From positions 1 to 29,297 of IMG/VR virus record IMGVR_UViG_3300039043_000094: a stretch of 29,297 nucleotides of DNA; one strand, given 5' to 3'. Below, piece after piece: positions 1 to 8,178 of this stretch (positions are counted from its first letter, which is position 1; every line of letters starts with the position of its first letter). The notes beneath the pieces were generated by a model. The model did no database searches and was not told the origin of the DNA. It saw only the letters and a program-made list of their open reading frames with translations. This DNA comes from a virus. Made by a program: the position numbers and the translations under genes.

Positions 1-66
1 ATATAATTTATTATAATAATATAATACTATATATAATTATTACTATATATATATATTAAGAAAATA
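1..66. other. AT-rich gene-free left end
   Basis: This stretch is almost only A and T, with many short TATA-type palindromes, and lies downstream of the holin, the last gene transcribed. The other contig end (29241-29297) has the same composition. I see no clear intrinsic terminator with a GC stem. If the genome is circular, the two ends form one intergenic region of about 120 bp between the last late gene and the first early gene, a plausible site for an origin or early promoter. That role is inference only. Confidence 0.5.
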
Positions 67-453
67 CTAATTTTTTTTTGTTTTTTCGTAAGTTCTTCCA
101 ACAAAATATGCACCATATACAGTAACAAGTAAAGTTTGAAAGATAGGTATATACTCTTCTTGTACTTTAAAACCACCTATATTACCATCTGTAAATGCAA
201 GTAGTGTAAACATAGCTGTAAGAAATATCAAAACCAAAGGTCTTATACTACGAGTTAAGAAGTTACCATTCTTTGTATCATACTCCCATCTAGCTGTTAC
301 TTCATTCTGTGCTTTTTCATCAGCTTGTTTTATAAGCTCTGATAGCTTTTGCTTTGCTTCTAAGCGTTCTTCTTCACTCGTGTGTAGGTTATCTACCACT
401 TTTCCAATATCGTTGATTAGAGAGCCTGTAATTAAGCTAAATATTTTTTTCAT
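67..453 (-). CDS. Holin, 3TM (GTA-type) family
   Basis: 128-residue membrane protein that probably permeabilises the inner membrane at lysis. The first 60 residues are charged and helical. They are followed by the segment NFLTRSIRPLVLI, which I recognise from the Holin_3TMs family (PF11351). Hydrophobic helices lie at about residues 71-88 and 103-119, followed by GRTYEKTKKN as a basic cytoplasmic tail. A short hydrophobic N-terminus (residues 1-16) could be the third segment. It is the last gene of the leftward operon and its start overlaps the upstream 49-residue gene by 17 bp. The M15 endolysin is two genes upstream, which makes a standard lysis pair. Family assignment is good; activity is inferred. 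Confidence 0.8.
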   Translation of the reverse strand: MKKIFSLITGSLINDIGKVVDNLHTSEEERLEAKQKLSELIKQADEKAQNEVTARWEYDTKNGNFLTRSIRPLVLIFLTAMFTLLAFTDGNIGGFKVQEEYIPIFQTLLVTVYGAYFVGRTYEKTKKN

Positions 454-586
454 ACCATCTAAAATGTAAAGTTATTATCAATAAGAAAATGTTTACTTCG
501 TAACTATATTCTTCTTCAGGATTGTCGTAAAAGGTTACTCCAAGAAGTAAACCAGTATTTACTATGTTTAATATTTTAAATTCCAT
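437..586 (-). CDS. Hypothetical 49-residue phage protein
   Basis: Small protein starting MEFKILN and ending HFRWYEKNI. It has an acidic central turn (DNPEEEYSYE, residues 21-30) followed by a hydrophobic stretch (VNIFLLIITL, 31-40). The ATG at 586 overlaps the last base of the endolysin stop codon and the 3' end runs 17 bp into the holin gene, so it is packed like a real gene of this operon. Similar little proteins next to endolysins are familiar from flavobacterial phages, but no function is known to me. With one short hydrophobic segment between lysis genes it could be a lysis accessory protein; this is a guess. Confidence 0.7.
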   Translation of the reverse strand: MEFKILNIVNTGLLLGVTFYDNPEEEYSYEVNIFLLIITLHFRWYEKNI

Positions 587-942
587 TAATAAGTCCACAC
601 AACACCTTGTGCTTTATCTTTGTCTATATCAGCGTGTATAAATGTTTTTGCTATACCTAATCTTTTAAAACCTACATCCAGTAAACAATTTATTAAATGG
701 TATCTGTCTGTAGAGTTTGTGCATTTTATATCTACTGCTAAACCTTTTGTGTGTGAGCTATTTGGTGATGAGTTTGCTAAAGTACTATTGTGTTCTGCTG
801 TGCGATAACCAGAGTTTATTACTATAGGTTTGTCAAACTTTTCTCTTACCAAATCTAACATATCTAACAAATCTTTGTTCATTAGTTTACCAGATCCTGT
901 TACATCTGGACTATCAAATTCTGTGTAATTAAAATATTTCAA
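586..942 (-). CDS. Endolysin, peptidase M15-type (D-Ala-D-Ala/L,D-carboxypeptidase-like)
   Basis: 118-residue zinc peptidase of the M15A type (PF08291) that would cut peptide cross-links of peptidoglycan. The expected metal ligands are visible: H64 and D71 in SHTKGLAVDI, and H103 in FIHADID. The motif INSGYRT (residues 42-48) is also typical. There is no signal peptide, so it needs the holin to reach the wall. The start codon is TTG at 942: the sequence reads TTGA, in which the stop codon of the upstream gene overlaps the TTG, and no earlier in-frame ATG gives a normal M15 N-terminus (MKYFNYTEFDSPD). Length is normal for phage M15 lysins. Translational coupling to the upstream gene is likely. 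Confidence 0.88.
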   Translation of the reverse strand: MKYFNYTEFDSPDVTGSGKLMNKDLLDMLDLVREKFDKPIVINSGYRTAEHNSTLANSSPNSSHTKGLAVDIKCTNSTDRYHLINCLLDVGFKRLGIAKTFIHADIDKDKAQGVVWTY

Positions 943-1349
943 AACTGTGATGCTTTATTTATGTTGTTTATATCTTCTTGTAATTCTTCTAAGTTTGTAG
1001 GTAGTAGTAAATCTAAACCTGCTTTGTAAGATTTCTCTAATACACCATTCTTAAATATAAGCAAAGATGGTGTCATTCTTATTCTATACTTTTTCTTTGC
1101 AAGTGGTGATTTTACAATATCTACTCTATAGTATTTTGCATCTTGTATTTGTTGCCACTCAGCAAAACAATTTACTTTATTAAACTCTGCCCAAAATTCT
1201 ACAAGTATTGTATCTTCATTGTTTTCACCAAAAGCAGAACTATCAGAAATAGTATCTTCAAAATTACTATCATCTATCCAATACTCATCTGGTACATCTT
1301 CTTGAGTGTACAAAACAAGACTAAAAAACAAAAAAATATATTTTATCAT
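939..1349 (-). CDS. Exported thioredoxin-fold protein without CXXC
   Basis: 136 residues. The N-terminus MIKYIFLFFSLVLYTQ is a short hydrophobic signal peptide or anchor; an acidic linker follows (residues 17-46). Residues 47-115 follow the thioredoxin pattern: ILVEFWAEF, then the cis-proline site MTPSLLIFKNG with P94. The active-site segment that should be WCGPC reads FNKVNC here, so both redox cysteines are replaced (N57, N60) and a single Cys sits one position later (C61). It is therefore unlikely to be a normal disulfide oxidoreductase; a chaperone or binding role in the periplasm is possible. It lies between a membrane coiled-coil protein and the endolysin, with 4-bp overlaps on both sides, so it belongs to the late lysis region. 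Confidence 0.7.
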   Translation of the reverse strand: MIKYIFLFFSLVLYTQEDVPDEYWIDDSNFEDTISDSSAFGENNEDTILVEFWAEFNKVNCFAEWQQIQDAKYYRVDIVKSPLAKKKYRIRMTPSLLIFKNGVLEKSYKAGLDLLLPTNLEELQEDINNINKASQF

Positions 1350-1624
1350 TTTTTTTGTAATTCGTATAATCTCTCATCTAGCTTATCTATCTTTTCTAAT
1401 ATAACATCTACATCTTCTTGTGTGTCCATAATAGTTTGACGTATAAGCTCATCCTTTAAATCATATTCAGTTCTGGATATATTAGGTGCAGGTAGTTCTT
1501 TAGCTTCTGCAATATCTGATTTAAGAGTAAACCACATACCTGCTAAAGTGATTGTAAAACTAATGATTATACCAATAGTTTTTAAATCAAGTGTTACTTT
1601 CGTATTTTCACTAACTTCTGCCAT
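1346..1624 (-). CDS. Membrane-anchored coiled-coil protein, spanin- or lysis-associated
   Basis: 92 residues. A single transmembrane helix at about residues 15-34 (TIGIIISFTITLAGMWFTL) is followed by a polar helical region with heptad-like spacing (residues 50-92, ending EKIDKLDERLYELQKK). This N-in membrane anchor plus periplasmic coiled coil resembles the inner-membrane half of a spanin (Rz-like), but I see no matching lipoprotein partner. Similar proteins are frequent next to lysis genes in marine phages. The start ATG is 38 bp downstream of the beta-barrel gene and its stop overlaps the next start by 4 bp. Function is inferred from topology and position only. Confidence 0.65.
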   Translation of the reverse strand: MAEVSENTKVTLDLKTIGIIISFTITLAGMWFTLKSDIAEAKELPAPNISRTEYDLKDELIRQTIMDTQEDVDVILEKIDKLDERLYELQKK

Positions 1625-1662
1625 CTAACACAATCCACACTGTACACAAAATATACAATCCA

Positions 1663-2841
1663 TTATTTTAAAGTTAAATTAATCCCTACGTTTGTTTGGT
1701 ATATTTCACTATCCCAAAACCTAGTGTACTCACCTTCTATGAATACTCCTAATACTTTACTTATCTTCCATCCAAACATAATACCTGCTTGGTAGTCATC
1801 CCATTGTTCTAAACTTGAATCTTGTCTTAGTCCACCTTTACCCCAATTGTTTCTGTTTAGATATGAGAATGTTTCTTCACCTTTAACGTATTTATGATAT
1901 GGCAATATCCAACTACCAAAAGCGTGTAACCAAAACTTACTCTTGTAATGGTAAAAATCAAATCCTACTACAGGTGCTACTTCTGCAAATGCATCAAGCT
2001 CAGACCATACTTCATTGTTAAATCTATTCATAAGGTTACCAAAAACTCTATCTCTAAAATCTCTATCACCATAAGCTACAATATCTCCTTGCTCGTTTCT
2101 CCATATCCAATCAAAAAAAGATTCACCTGTATATTCGTTTGTATAGGTAGTTGGTTCATCTGTATAACCATAAAAATAACCTAAGCTGTACCAAAGGTTT
2201 AATGGTTCTTCTATGTTTGTTTCTGGATTTATAAATGTTTCATTTAGCCATATCTCTATAGGATTGTACCCATAAGGTTTTTGATGTGTTCTATATATTG
2301 CACCAAGTGATACACTTAATTTTTTACCAATAGGTAATCTAGCTCTAAGTTCACCAGAAGTATATTCAAATCCTACTTTACCTGATTCTCTTGTTTCAAA
2401 CTTTGCTATGTGGTATTTACCTGTATGTCTTACAAAGAATCTTTTGTTGTTATACTCATCACCATTTATTCTTTCTTTTTCAAAGTGTAACAAATACTCT
2501 AAACCTTTAAATGCAGATGTAGGAGATGACAAACCTATATTGTTTTCTGTACCATTGTAGAAGTTTGGTTTGTTCTCATATCCAAATCTAGCTAGTTTAC
2601 GAATACCTACACCATATCTATAATCATATGGGTGATATGTTGTTTCATCTATTACTCTTGGTATGTCGTATAGATTTTCTGGATTTGTTCTTATAAAGTA
2701 ATCTGGTTGCTCAACTTTAGCATTACCAACATTACCTGCTACATAAATAGTTCCGTACTGTAAAAAATCTTTGTACAGATCCTTAAAGAATTGTCCGTAA
2801 CCTATAGTGCTTATTAATAATAATGGTAATAATTTTTTCAT
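1663..2841 (-). CDS. Secreted protein, probable outer-membrane beta-barrel
   Basis: 392 residues with a clear signal peptide (MKKLLPLLLISTIGYG, cleavage near residue 16; no lipobox cysteine). The mature part is rich in aromatic residues and alternating strands. It ends with GVFIEGEYTRFWD, then QTNVGINLTLK, a repeated strand-turn-strand C-terminus like that of outer-membrane barrels. I do not recognise a named family. The protein is made late, within the fibre/lysis operon, and its ATG overlaps the upstream stop. It could sit in the host outer membrane to exclude superinfecting phage or help lysis, or be a virion-associated protein. The signal peptide makes a host-envelope destination the better guess. 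Confidence 0.6.
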   Translation of the reverse strand: MKKLLPLLLISTIGYGQFFKDLYKDFLQYGTIYVAGNVGNAKVEQPDYFIRTNPENLYDIPRVIDETTYHPYDYRYGVGIRKLARFGYENKPNFYNGTENNIGLSSPTSAFKGLEYLLHFEKERINGDEYNNKRFFVRHTGKYHIAKFETRESGKVGFEYTSGELRARLPIGKKLSVSLGAIYRTHQKPYGYNPIEIWLNETFINPETNIEEPLNLWYSLGYFYGYTDEPTTYTNEYTGESFFDWIWRNEQGDIVAYGDRDFRDRVFGNLMNRFNNEVWSELDAFAEVAPVVGFDFYHYKSKFWLHAFGSWILPYHKYVKGEETFSYLNRNNWGKGGLRQDSSLEQWDDYQAGIMFGWKISKVLGVFIEGEYTRFWDSEIYQTNVGINLTLK

Positions 2842-3209
2842 TTGTTTTCTTGATATGATACACCTAAGAATGTATGTACACCTTCACCTTCACTAAAATC
2901 TATTTCTTTAGATTTCCATCCGTAAGGGTAAGATATTGTTTCATTACCTTCTTCATCTGTAGTTGTTAATTCTTCTTTTATCCAAAGTACATCTATGTGG
3001 TACTTATCAGAAAGCACAGGTGCTTTTGTTTCATTACCATCTTCATCATACTCTCCTTGTTCTAATACTACGTTTCCTAAATCTACAATAGAGTGATTAT
3101 AGTTAGGGTGTTTTGTACCATCATCATCTGTTATGGTAGGTAGTTTACCTAAAGCTGTTTCATATTGCTCTTTGGTATTAAATTCATATTTTTTAAAAAT
3201 TATACTCAT
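2838..3209 (-). CDS. Hypothetical phage protein downstream of fibre genes
   Basis: 123-residue acidic protein without signal peptide or membrane segment. It begins MSIIFKKYEFNTKEQYETALGKLP and contains repeated Asp/Glu-Gly turns (YDEDGNETKAPVLSDKYHID, then TTDEEGNETISYPYGWKSK). It ends near EGVHTFLGVSYQENK. The layout (a conserved KYHIDVLW segment and a terminal HTFLG motif) is seen in small structural or fibre-accessory proteins of marine phages. It sits 3 bp after the second fibre gene and overlaps the barrel gene by 4 bp, so a fibre-assembly or fibre-tip role is plausible but unproven. Confidence 0.6.
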   Translation of the reverse strand: MSIIFKKYEFNTKEQYETALGKLPTITDDDGTKHPNYNHSIVDLGNVVLEQGEYDEDGNETKAPVLSDKYHIDVLWIKEELTTTDEEGNETISYPYGWKSKEIDFSEGEGVHTFLGVSYQENK

Positions 3210-3212
3210 ATC

Positions 3213-4487
3213 TTATGTTGTCAAAGTTGTTAATTCTGCATCTGTTAATATTGTGTCAAAGTACATAAGCTGTTTACACTTACCGAAAAAATGTGCAGCA
3301 CCTACAGAATCACCCCTGTCAAAGTCTATTCTGTCTAAACCTGCAAGTGCATTTGTATGAGAAGTATTAGTATCTCTTTCACTACCATTTACCCAAAGTG
3401 CATAGTCGCTTGATTTATATTTAATTGCAATCTTGTTAAAATTTGTGATTGTAGCACCATCAAATTGTAAAGTAAATTGTGAAGCACCACCATCTATAAA
3501 TTGCATAGCAATTCTATTTGAACTATTTAGATAACTTAAAAGTATTCTATCTGTAGAACCATTAGAAACAGATATATCCCTAAGTGAAGAATCATTAGCA
3601 AGTGCTGCTATCTCTGCAAATAACACACCTTCTGAAGTATTTATAATAGTAGAATTACCTGCACTATTACAAGTATCTACAGTTCTTGTTACACCTGCTG
3701 TTGAAGTTGCAGGTATATATGAAGTTTCAAAAGCACCTTCTTCTAATTGAGTACCCCAAACGAATATACCTTTAGAATTATCTCCTGCAAAAGAAGTATT
3801 TGAAATTGTATTACAAACATATAATACCCACCTAGCAGAAGTAGATGGTACAGTTGTAGTTATAGAAATTCTAAACCAACCATTAACAAATGATTCAATT
3901 TTACTTGAAATTGGTGTTCCTGAAAAATCACCACCAATAGTTCCATTACTCAAATCAAAAAATTTACCTTTATTTGAATTTACTTCATACAAACAACAAA
4001 ACTCGTATTCAGCTTTTTTTACAAATACTGACAAAGCTACTGTAGCACCATTTGTTACTGTTTCTATTCTGTCAATTTTGTGTTCTCCATTTGTTGTATC
4101 AGCTACTAATTTATCTGCATTTATTGAACCATCTGGTGATGTAGTTAGATTAAAATTAGAAGATGAAGTATTTATATTTGTTTTAGTCCAATAAGCATTA
4201 GAAAAATCTTCAGAATAACCAAGTTCATTAGTTCTTTGTGGTTCTAATAATAAATGTGGATTTTGTGGGTTGCTTGAATCATAATCTAATCTTGGTTGAT
4301 TAGATGATGCTATTTCTATAAGTCCATCTTTATTTACTCTTGTGCCATTTGTAGTACCTGCATAATCAAAATCACCATCATCATTACTAGGTATAACAGA
4401 ATACAAATTATCTGTAGAACTACTGGAATTGAAACCAGAAGGTATCATTACAAGTTTTGCTTTCTTATGTATTTCTGCTAATGACAT
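3213..4487 (-). CDS. Tail fibre / receptor-binding-type protein with LamG-like domain (copy 2)
   Basis: 424 residues. After a short N-terminus comes GDFDYAGTTNGTRVNKDGLIE, then a segment LLLEPQRTNELGYSEDFSNAYWTK of the kind common in phage fibre proteins. A beta-rich jelly-roll region follows, with WGTQLEEGAFETSYIP at about residues 245-260. The C-terminal 150 residues look like a concanavalin-A/LamG glycan-binding domain (NFNKIAIKYKSSDYALWVNG, then LDRIDFDRGD). It aligns along most of its length with the gene immediately upstream, and both end in LTDAELT-LT. The start ATG shares one base with the upstream stop (TAATG). It probably contacts the cell-surface glycan; copy divergence may broaden receptor range. 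Confidence 0.7.
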   Translation of the reverse strand: MSLAEIHKKAKLVMIPSGFNSSSSTDNLYSVIPSNDDGDFDYAGTTNGTRVNKDGLIEIASSNQPRLDYDSSNPQNPHLLLEPQRTNELGYSEDFSNAYWTKTNINTSSSNFNLTTSPDGSINADKLVADTTNGEHKIDRIETVTNGATVALSVFVKKAEYEFCCLYEVNSNKGKFFDLSNGTIGGDFSGTPISSKIESFVNGWFRISITTTVPSTSARWVLYVCNTISNTSFAGDNSKGIFVWGTQLEEGAFETSYIPATSTAGVTRTVDTCNSAGNSTIINTSEGVLFAEIAALANDSSLRDISVSNGSTDRILLSYLNSSNRIAMQFIDGGASQFTLQFDGATITNFNKIAIKYKSSDYALWVNGSERDTNTSHTNALAGLDRIDFDRGDSVGAAHFFGKCKQLMYFDTILTDAELTTLTT

Positions 4488-5824
4488 TAACTTGTTAATT
4501 GTGTTAGTTCTGCATCTGTAAGTGCTTCTTTAAATACTGCAATACATTTGACCTTACCAATATGGTCTTGACCACCATCTCCCCTATCAAAATCTAAAGT
4601 ATTCAATCCAGTAGGCATTGCAGCACTTGTGTCAGTTGCAACTTTTGTTCCGTTAACAAATAAAGCACAATCATCAGTTTTATATTTAATAGCAATTTTA
4701 AAAAAATTAGTAACAGCAGGAGAAATAATTGTTGTTAAATTTACTGTGGTTGTACCACCACTCTTTACTAAAACTTGTATTTGATTGTTTGTACTTCTAT
4801 ATGAAAAAACAACTGAATTGCTTGGAGCACCTGATGATATAGAAAACTTTTTATTACTTCCAACAGCTTCTGCTAAAGAAGCAATTTCTGCATATAGCAC
4901 ACCTTCACTATCATTAAATAAATCAGAATTACCACTACTATTTGCTCTTTCTGCAACTCTCGTTGCTGTAGAACCGTTTGTAGGTATGTAGGATGTAGCA
5001 AATGACTCTGCTTCTGCTTGTGAACCCCATATTAAAACATCTGCTGTATCATCAATACCACCACCACTTCTACCCCTTAAACCAATAGCTAAAACATATG
5101 TTGATGTACTATGAGTAAAAGTAAATCTTTGCCATTCTGAAGTAACTACAATTGTATCTCCACTTGTTTGTGTGTTTGCAAAATATATAGTTTGATTTTG
5201 TCCATTATTTGATTTAACATATATAGAAATTGTTTGGTCGCTACTACTTGAATAAGTATCAGAAATTAAAGATTGGTTTGCTGATGAACTTGTACCACCG
5301 TTTAAATCGCATTGTAACCTTGATGCATTTTGTGTACCATCTGGAGAAACAGCGTAATTACTTGTTACAACTGCTACTGAACCTGTTCCTGCACCTAATT
5401 TTGTCCAACTACTATCACTAAAATCTTCACTATATGTAATTAGATTTGTTGACTCTGGTTCTATTAAAAAAGCACCTTCTCCAGTAGTAAAATCTATTCT
5501 TGGTGTGTCGTTACCTTGTGATGCTTCTATAAGTCCTGCTTCATTTACTCTTGTAGCAGTTGATTCTCTATGAAAATCAAAATCACCATTAGCATCTACA
5601 GGTATTGCACTACCTATCTTATCTTGTGAGTAACCTGTAGCTGTAAATACAATACTTGCTTTGTTTGGAATATTTGCTAATATTTTATCTGTAGCATCTG
5701 AGTTCTCATAATATGTAGAACGATTAAACAACTTATTGGTTGCATTAGAATCAAAGTACATATCACCAAAACCTTCTGGTTTACTTTCTCCCCAATTGCT
5801 TCTGTGATAAATTTCGTTTGCCAT
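4487..5824 (-). CDS. Tail fibre / receptor-binding-type protein with LamG-like domain (copy 1)
   Basis: 445 residues. The N-terminus (MANEIYHRSNWGESKPEGFG, then DMYFDSNATNKLFNRSTYY) is not shared with the downstream copy and may be the virion-attachment part. From about residue 70 the two proteins run in parallel: GDFDFHRESTATRVNEAGLIE, FLIEPESTNLITYSEDFSD, WGSQAEAESFATSYIPTNGS, and a C-terminal ConA/LamG-type domain (NFFKIAIKYKTDDCALFVNG, LDFDRGDGGQDHIGK, ending LTDAELTQLTS). This pattern indicates a tandem duplication. The gene follows the head-tail connector after a 48-bp gap with no evident promoter. Role inferred: host-surface glycan recognition at the tail tip. Confidence 0.7.
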   Translation of the reverse strand: MANEIYHRSNWGESKPEGFGDMYFDSNATNKLFNRSTYYENSDATDKILANIPNKASIVFTATGYSQDKIGSAIPVDANGDFDFHRESTATRVNEAGLIEASQGNDTPRIDFTTGEGAFLIEPESTNLITYSEDFSDSSWTKLGAGTGSVAVVTSNYAVSPDGTQNASRLQCDLNGGTSSSANQSLISDTYSSSSDQTISIYVKSNNGQNQTIYFANTQTSGDTIVVTSEWQRFTFTHSTSTYVLAIGLRGRSGGGIDDTADVLIWGSQAEAESFATSYIPTNGSTATRVAERANSSGNSDLFNDSEGVLYAEIASLAEAVGSNKKFSISSGAPSNSVVFSYRSTNNQIQVLVKSGGTTTVNLTTIISPAVTNFFKIAIKYKTDDCALFVNGTKVATDTSAAMPTGLNTLDFDRGDGGQDHIGKVKCIAVFKEALTDAELTQLTS

Positions 5825-5872
5825 TCAAAAACACTTTTAGTTTCTTAATATTTTTATTTTTTGGTTTGTATG

Positions 5873-6373
5873 TTAAAGTACCCATCCGTTAAATAAACTG
5901 TCTTTATCAGGATAAATATCTTCGTTTACATTTGTATTATATTCTGGAAATGAAGATTGATTAAATGTTATGTAATCTATCATTCTAGTTGTGTAATACT
6001 CAGCTAAATTTCTTTCTTTGTTTACTAAAAAATCTATTTCATCTTTAGTAGGTGTTTCTCCATTCTCGCTTGTATGCTTAAATAGTCCACCATTTTTAAG
6101 TTGGTAAGCAGCATAAGGTAAATACTCAACAAGTGCAAAATGTATAAGCATAGGTGCTATATAAGTATTTACAAGTGTTTGATATGCACCAGACAATCCA
6201 CTTCCTAATATATCAGATTGTAGTTTGTCGTATAGCTTACTACCTGTGTAATTACGAATGTGTATCTCTTGTGCTATCTTAACAAATTGTATAAACTTGT
6301 TTGTATCAACATTACCATCTATGATACTGTTTTTTACAAGGTCTGTTCTATTTATAAATAATGCTGTTGCCAT
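5873..6373 (-). CDS. Head-tail connector, DUF6712-like
   Basis: 166 residues, mostly helical. The N-terminus LFINRTDLVKNSIIDGNVDTN, then KFIQFVKIAQEIHIRNYTGS and LYDKL, is characteristic of the DUF6712 head-tail connector-like family of Bacteroidetes phages. A conserved segment IAPMLIHFALVEYLPYAAYQ follows at about residues 72-91, and NKERNLAEYYTTRMIDY near 118-134. Its ATG overlaps the last base of the portal stop codon, as expected for a protein that binds below the portal ring. It probably forms the first connector ring of the neck. The family name is from memory of its motif; the position next to the portal supports it. Confidence 0.75.
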   Translation of the reverse strand: MATALFINRTDLVKNSIIDGNVDTNKFIQFVKIAQEIHIRNYTGSKLYDKLQSDILGSGLSGAYQTLVNTYIAPMLIHFALVEYLPYAAYQLKNGGLFKHTSENGETPTKDEIDFLVNKERNLAEYYTTRMIDYITFNQSSFPEYNTNVNEDIYPDKDSLFNGWVL

Positions 6374-8178
6374 TAGTTCTTAAATCCCATTTTATTCCAA
6401 TACGCTGCTGTATAACCTTTTCTCACCATATCCTTTGGTGCTACAGGTACTTTCTGTGCATTAGGTTTTGTTTTGAATCCCCTACTTCTAGCTTCTGTAG
6501 TAGATATGACTTCTCCTAAACTCTTATTACCTTCTCTTCTTGCATATATTCTTCTAAACCATTTGTGATGACATCTTGCACCACCTTTATACAACCATAC
6601 AGAATATTTATCAGAACCACCTTTACCAAAACCTGCATTGACTACTTTATCTTCCATAGCCATTATATCTTCCTTACGATATACTTTTTTTGCAGAAATC
6701 ATTTTTTTACAAAACTCTCTTGAGTTGGATTGTGTTTTTTTAGGTTCATACATATATCTTGTTAAAAAGATAATATCTTCTTGTCCTTCTTGTTTGCTTT
6801 TACCATCTTGCTCACTTTCTCTATAAGGTTTTGCACTACCTGTGTTTGCAAGTTCTACTTTGTTAAGCTCACTTATTTTTGTGTCTAGCTCATCTTCTAA
6901 ATCATAATCTACTTCTCTCTCATCTATAAGTTCAAAGTCTTTTAGAAGTTCTTCTTCATCTTGTCCTAAATCTATAAGTGCATCTGCTACTTCTGTGTCT
7001 ATGAATTTATCTACATCATTAGATAAATCAACACAACACTCTTCACTTAATTTTACACCAGTTTCTTCTTCTCTTGTTTCTTCATCAATTATTGCGTTGT
7101 CTTGGAAATCTAAAGGTTGTAGTGTCTTAAAATATAAATTTAGAGCAATGTCATTGTATGCAAGTATTTTATCAAATGATTCTATTAGTAGATTTTGAAA
7201 AGGTCTAATAACTATATTCATCATTAGCTTGGTAGCAGTTTCTAATTCATCTGCATTATTACCCAAACCAGTATTGTCTTTTATACCAAGTAGCATAGGA
7301 CTTACAACTCTATGTGCAACCATAATCTTCCTTGAACTCTCATCACTTAAGAATTGATATTGATTGTGTGCATCACTTAGTTGTACAGGATCTATTGTAG
7401 CTGCTGTTTCTGGACTATCATTAAATGCAAGTATAAATTTACCTGCATTACTACTACCACTAAACTTATCGTATATTCTTCTTTCTATTCTTTCCCTTTC
7501 TTCTGCTGAAGGTGTGCCAGAATTAAAATTAATAAGCATAGAAGGACTTAAACCTGATTGTATATTGTTTATATGAAAATTACTTATTTCTTCTTCTAAA
7601 TCAGCGTATTGAAGCCCACCTTGATAATCTGGAGTAGAATAGTACTTATATCCTGCACGATATGGTTTTACATATAGTATTTCTATAGATTCTTTAGAAA
7701 AGCCGAATGCAGGTATTCTTTTAAGCTCTGAGCTATGTTTGTACTTACTCCAATCTGCAAAGTAATAGTAACCTTCTATCTCACCTTTATCATTACATTT
7801 CTCTGCTGCTAATGTTTCTACAGGCAAGTGTTCTACTCTTGCAATCTTACTCCTGTTTTGGTTGTATATAACTTGCATAGAGCATTGTCCAAATAGTTTT
7901 AAATCTGTACATAACTTTCTTACACAATCTTTGTGTAAAAGTGTAATAGCTTGTGCATATGCTTCTGGTTTTCTATTGCTATCTGTAGCATCTAAACCTT
8001 TACCAAATATCATTTCTGATATTCCATTTATAATAGCGTTGTTGGTAGGACTACCATTGTATCTATCAATAAGGTATTGGAAGTAAGAATTTTTATCTCC
8101 GTATGTTACAAAGTCCTTATTCTTCTTTTCTTCTATTTCTGGACTTACATAGTTAGATAAATTTATAGCGTGTATCAT
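6373..8178 (-). CDS. Portal protein with C-terminal Cys/His domain
   Basis: 601 residues. Residues 1-360 have portal features: MIFGKGLDA near the start, the wing/stem region and the helical EEEISNFHINNIQSGLSPSM, then SRKIMVAHRVVSPMLLGIKD and LGNNADELETATKLM, which are typical of SPP1/HK97-like portals in Bacteroidetes phages. An acidic, Glu-rich linker covers about 370-445. The last 129 residues (from 473, TRYMYEPKKT) form a separate domain with EFCKKMISAKKVYRKEDI, NAGFGKGGSDKYSVWLYKGG and ARCHHKWFRR. I recognise this domain as an addition in marine phage head proteins, with no known function; C, H, H could bind metal. It would form a 12-subunit DNA-entry ring. Start ATG overlaps the upstream stop by 4 bp. 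Confidence 0.85.
   Translation of the reverse strand: MIHAINLSNYVSPEIEEKKNKDFVTYGDKNSYFQYLIDRYNGSPTNNAIINGISEMIFGKGLDATDSNRKPEAYAQAITLLHKDCVRKLCTDLKLFGQCSMQVIYNQNRSKIARVEHLPVETLAAEKCNDKGEIEGYYYFADWSKYKHSSELKRIPAFGFSKESIEILYVKPYRAGYKYYSTPDYQGGLQYADLEEEISNFHINNIQSGLSPSMLINFNSGTPSAEERERIERRIYDKFSGSSNAGKFILAFNDSPETAATIDPVQLSDAHNQYQFLSDESSRKIMVAHRVVSPMLLGIKDNTGLGNNADELETATKLMMNIVIRPFQNLLIESFDKILAYNDIALNLYFKTLQPLDFQDNAIIDEETREEETGVKLSEECCVDLSNDVDKFIDTEVADALIDLGQDEEELLKDFELIDEREVDYDLEDELDTKISELNKVELANTGSAKPYRESEQDGKSKQEGQEDIIFLTRYMYEPKKTQSNSREFCKKMISAKKVYRKEDIMAMEDKVVNAGFGKGGSDKYSVWLYKGGARCHHKWFRRIYARREGNKSLGEVISTTEARSRGFKTKPNAQKVPVAPKDMVRKGYTAAYWNKMGFKN

Noticed and set aside
620-808. Plus-strand open frames throughout the window, some over 100 codons (for example 14217-15086 and 11410-11790)
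   Set aside because: All lie opposite well-supported minus-strand genes, mostly opposite Lys/Glu-rich coiled coils whose reverse reading has few stops. Their translations are Ser/Phe/Cys-rich without known motifs.
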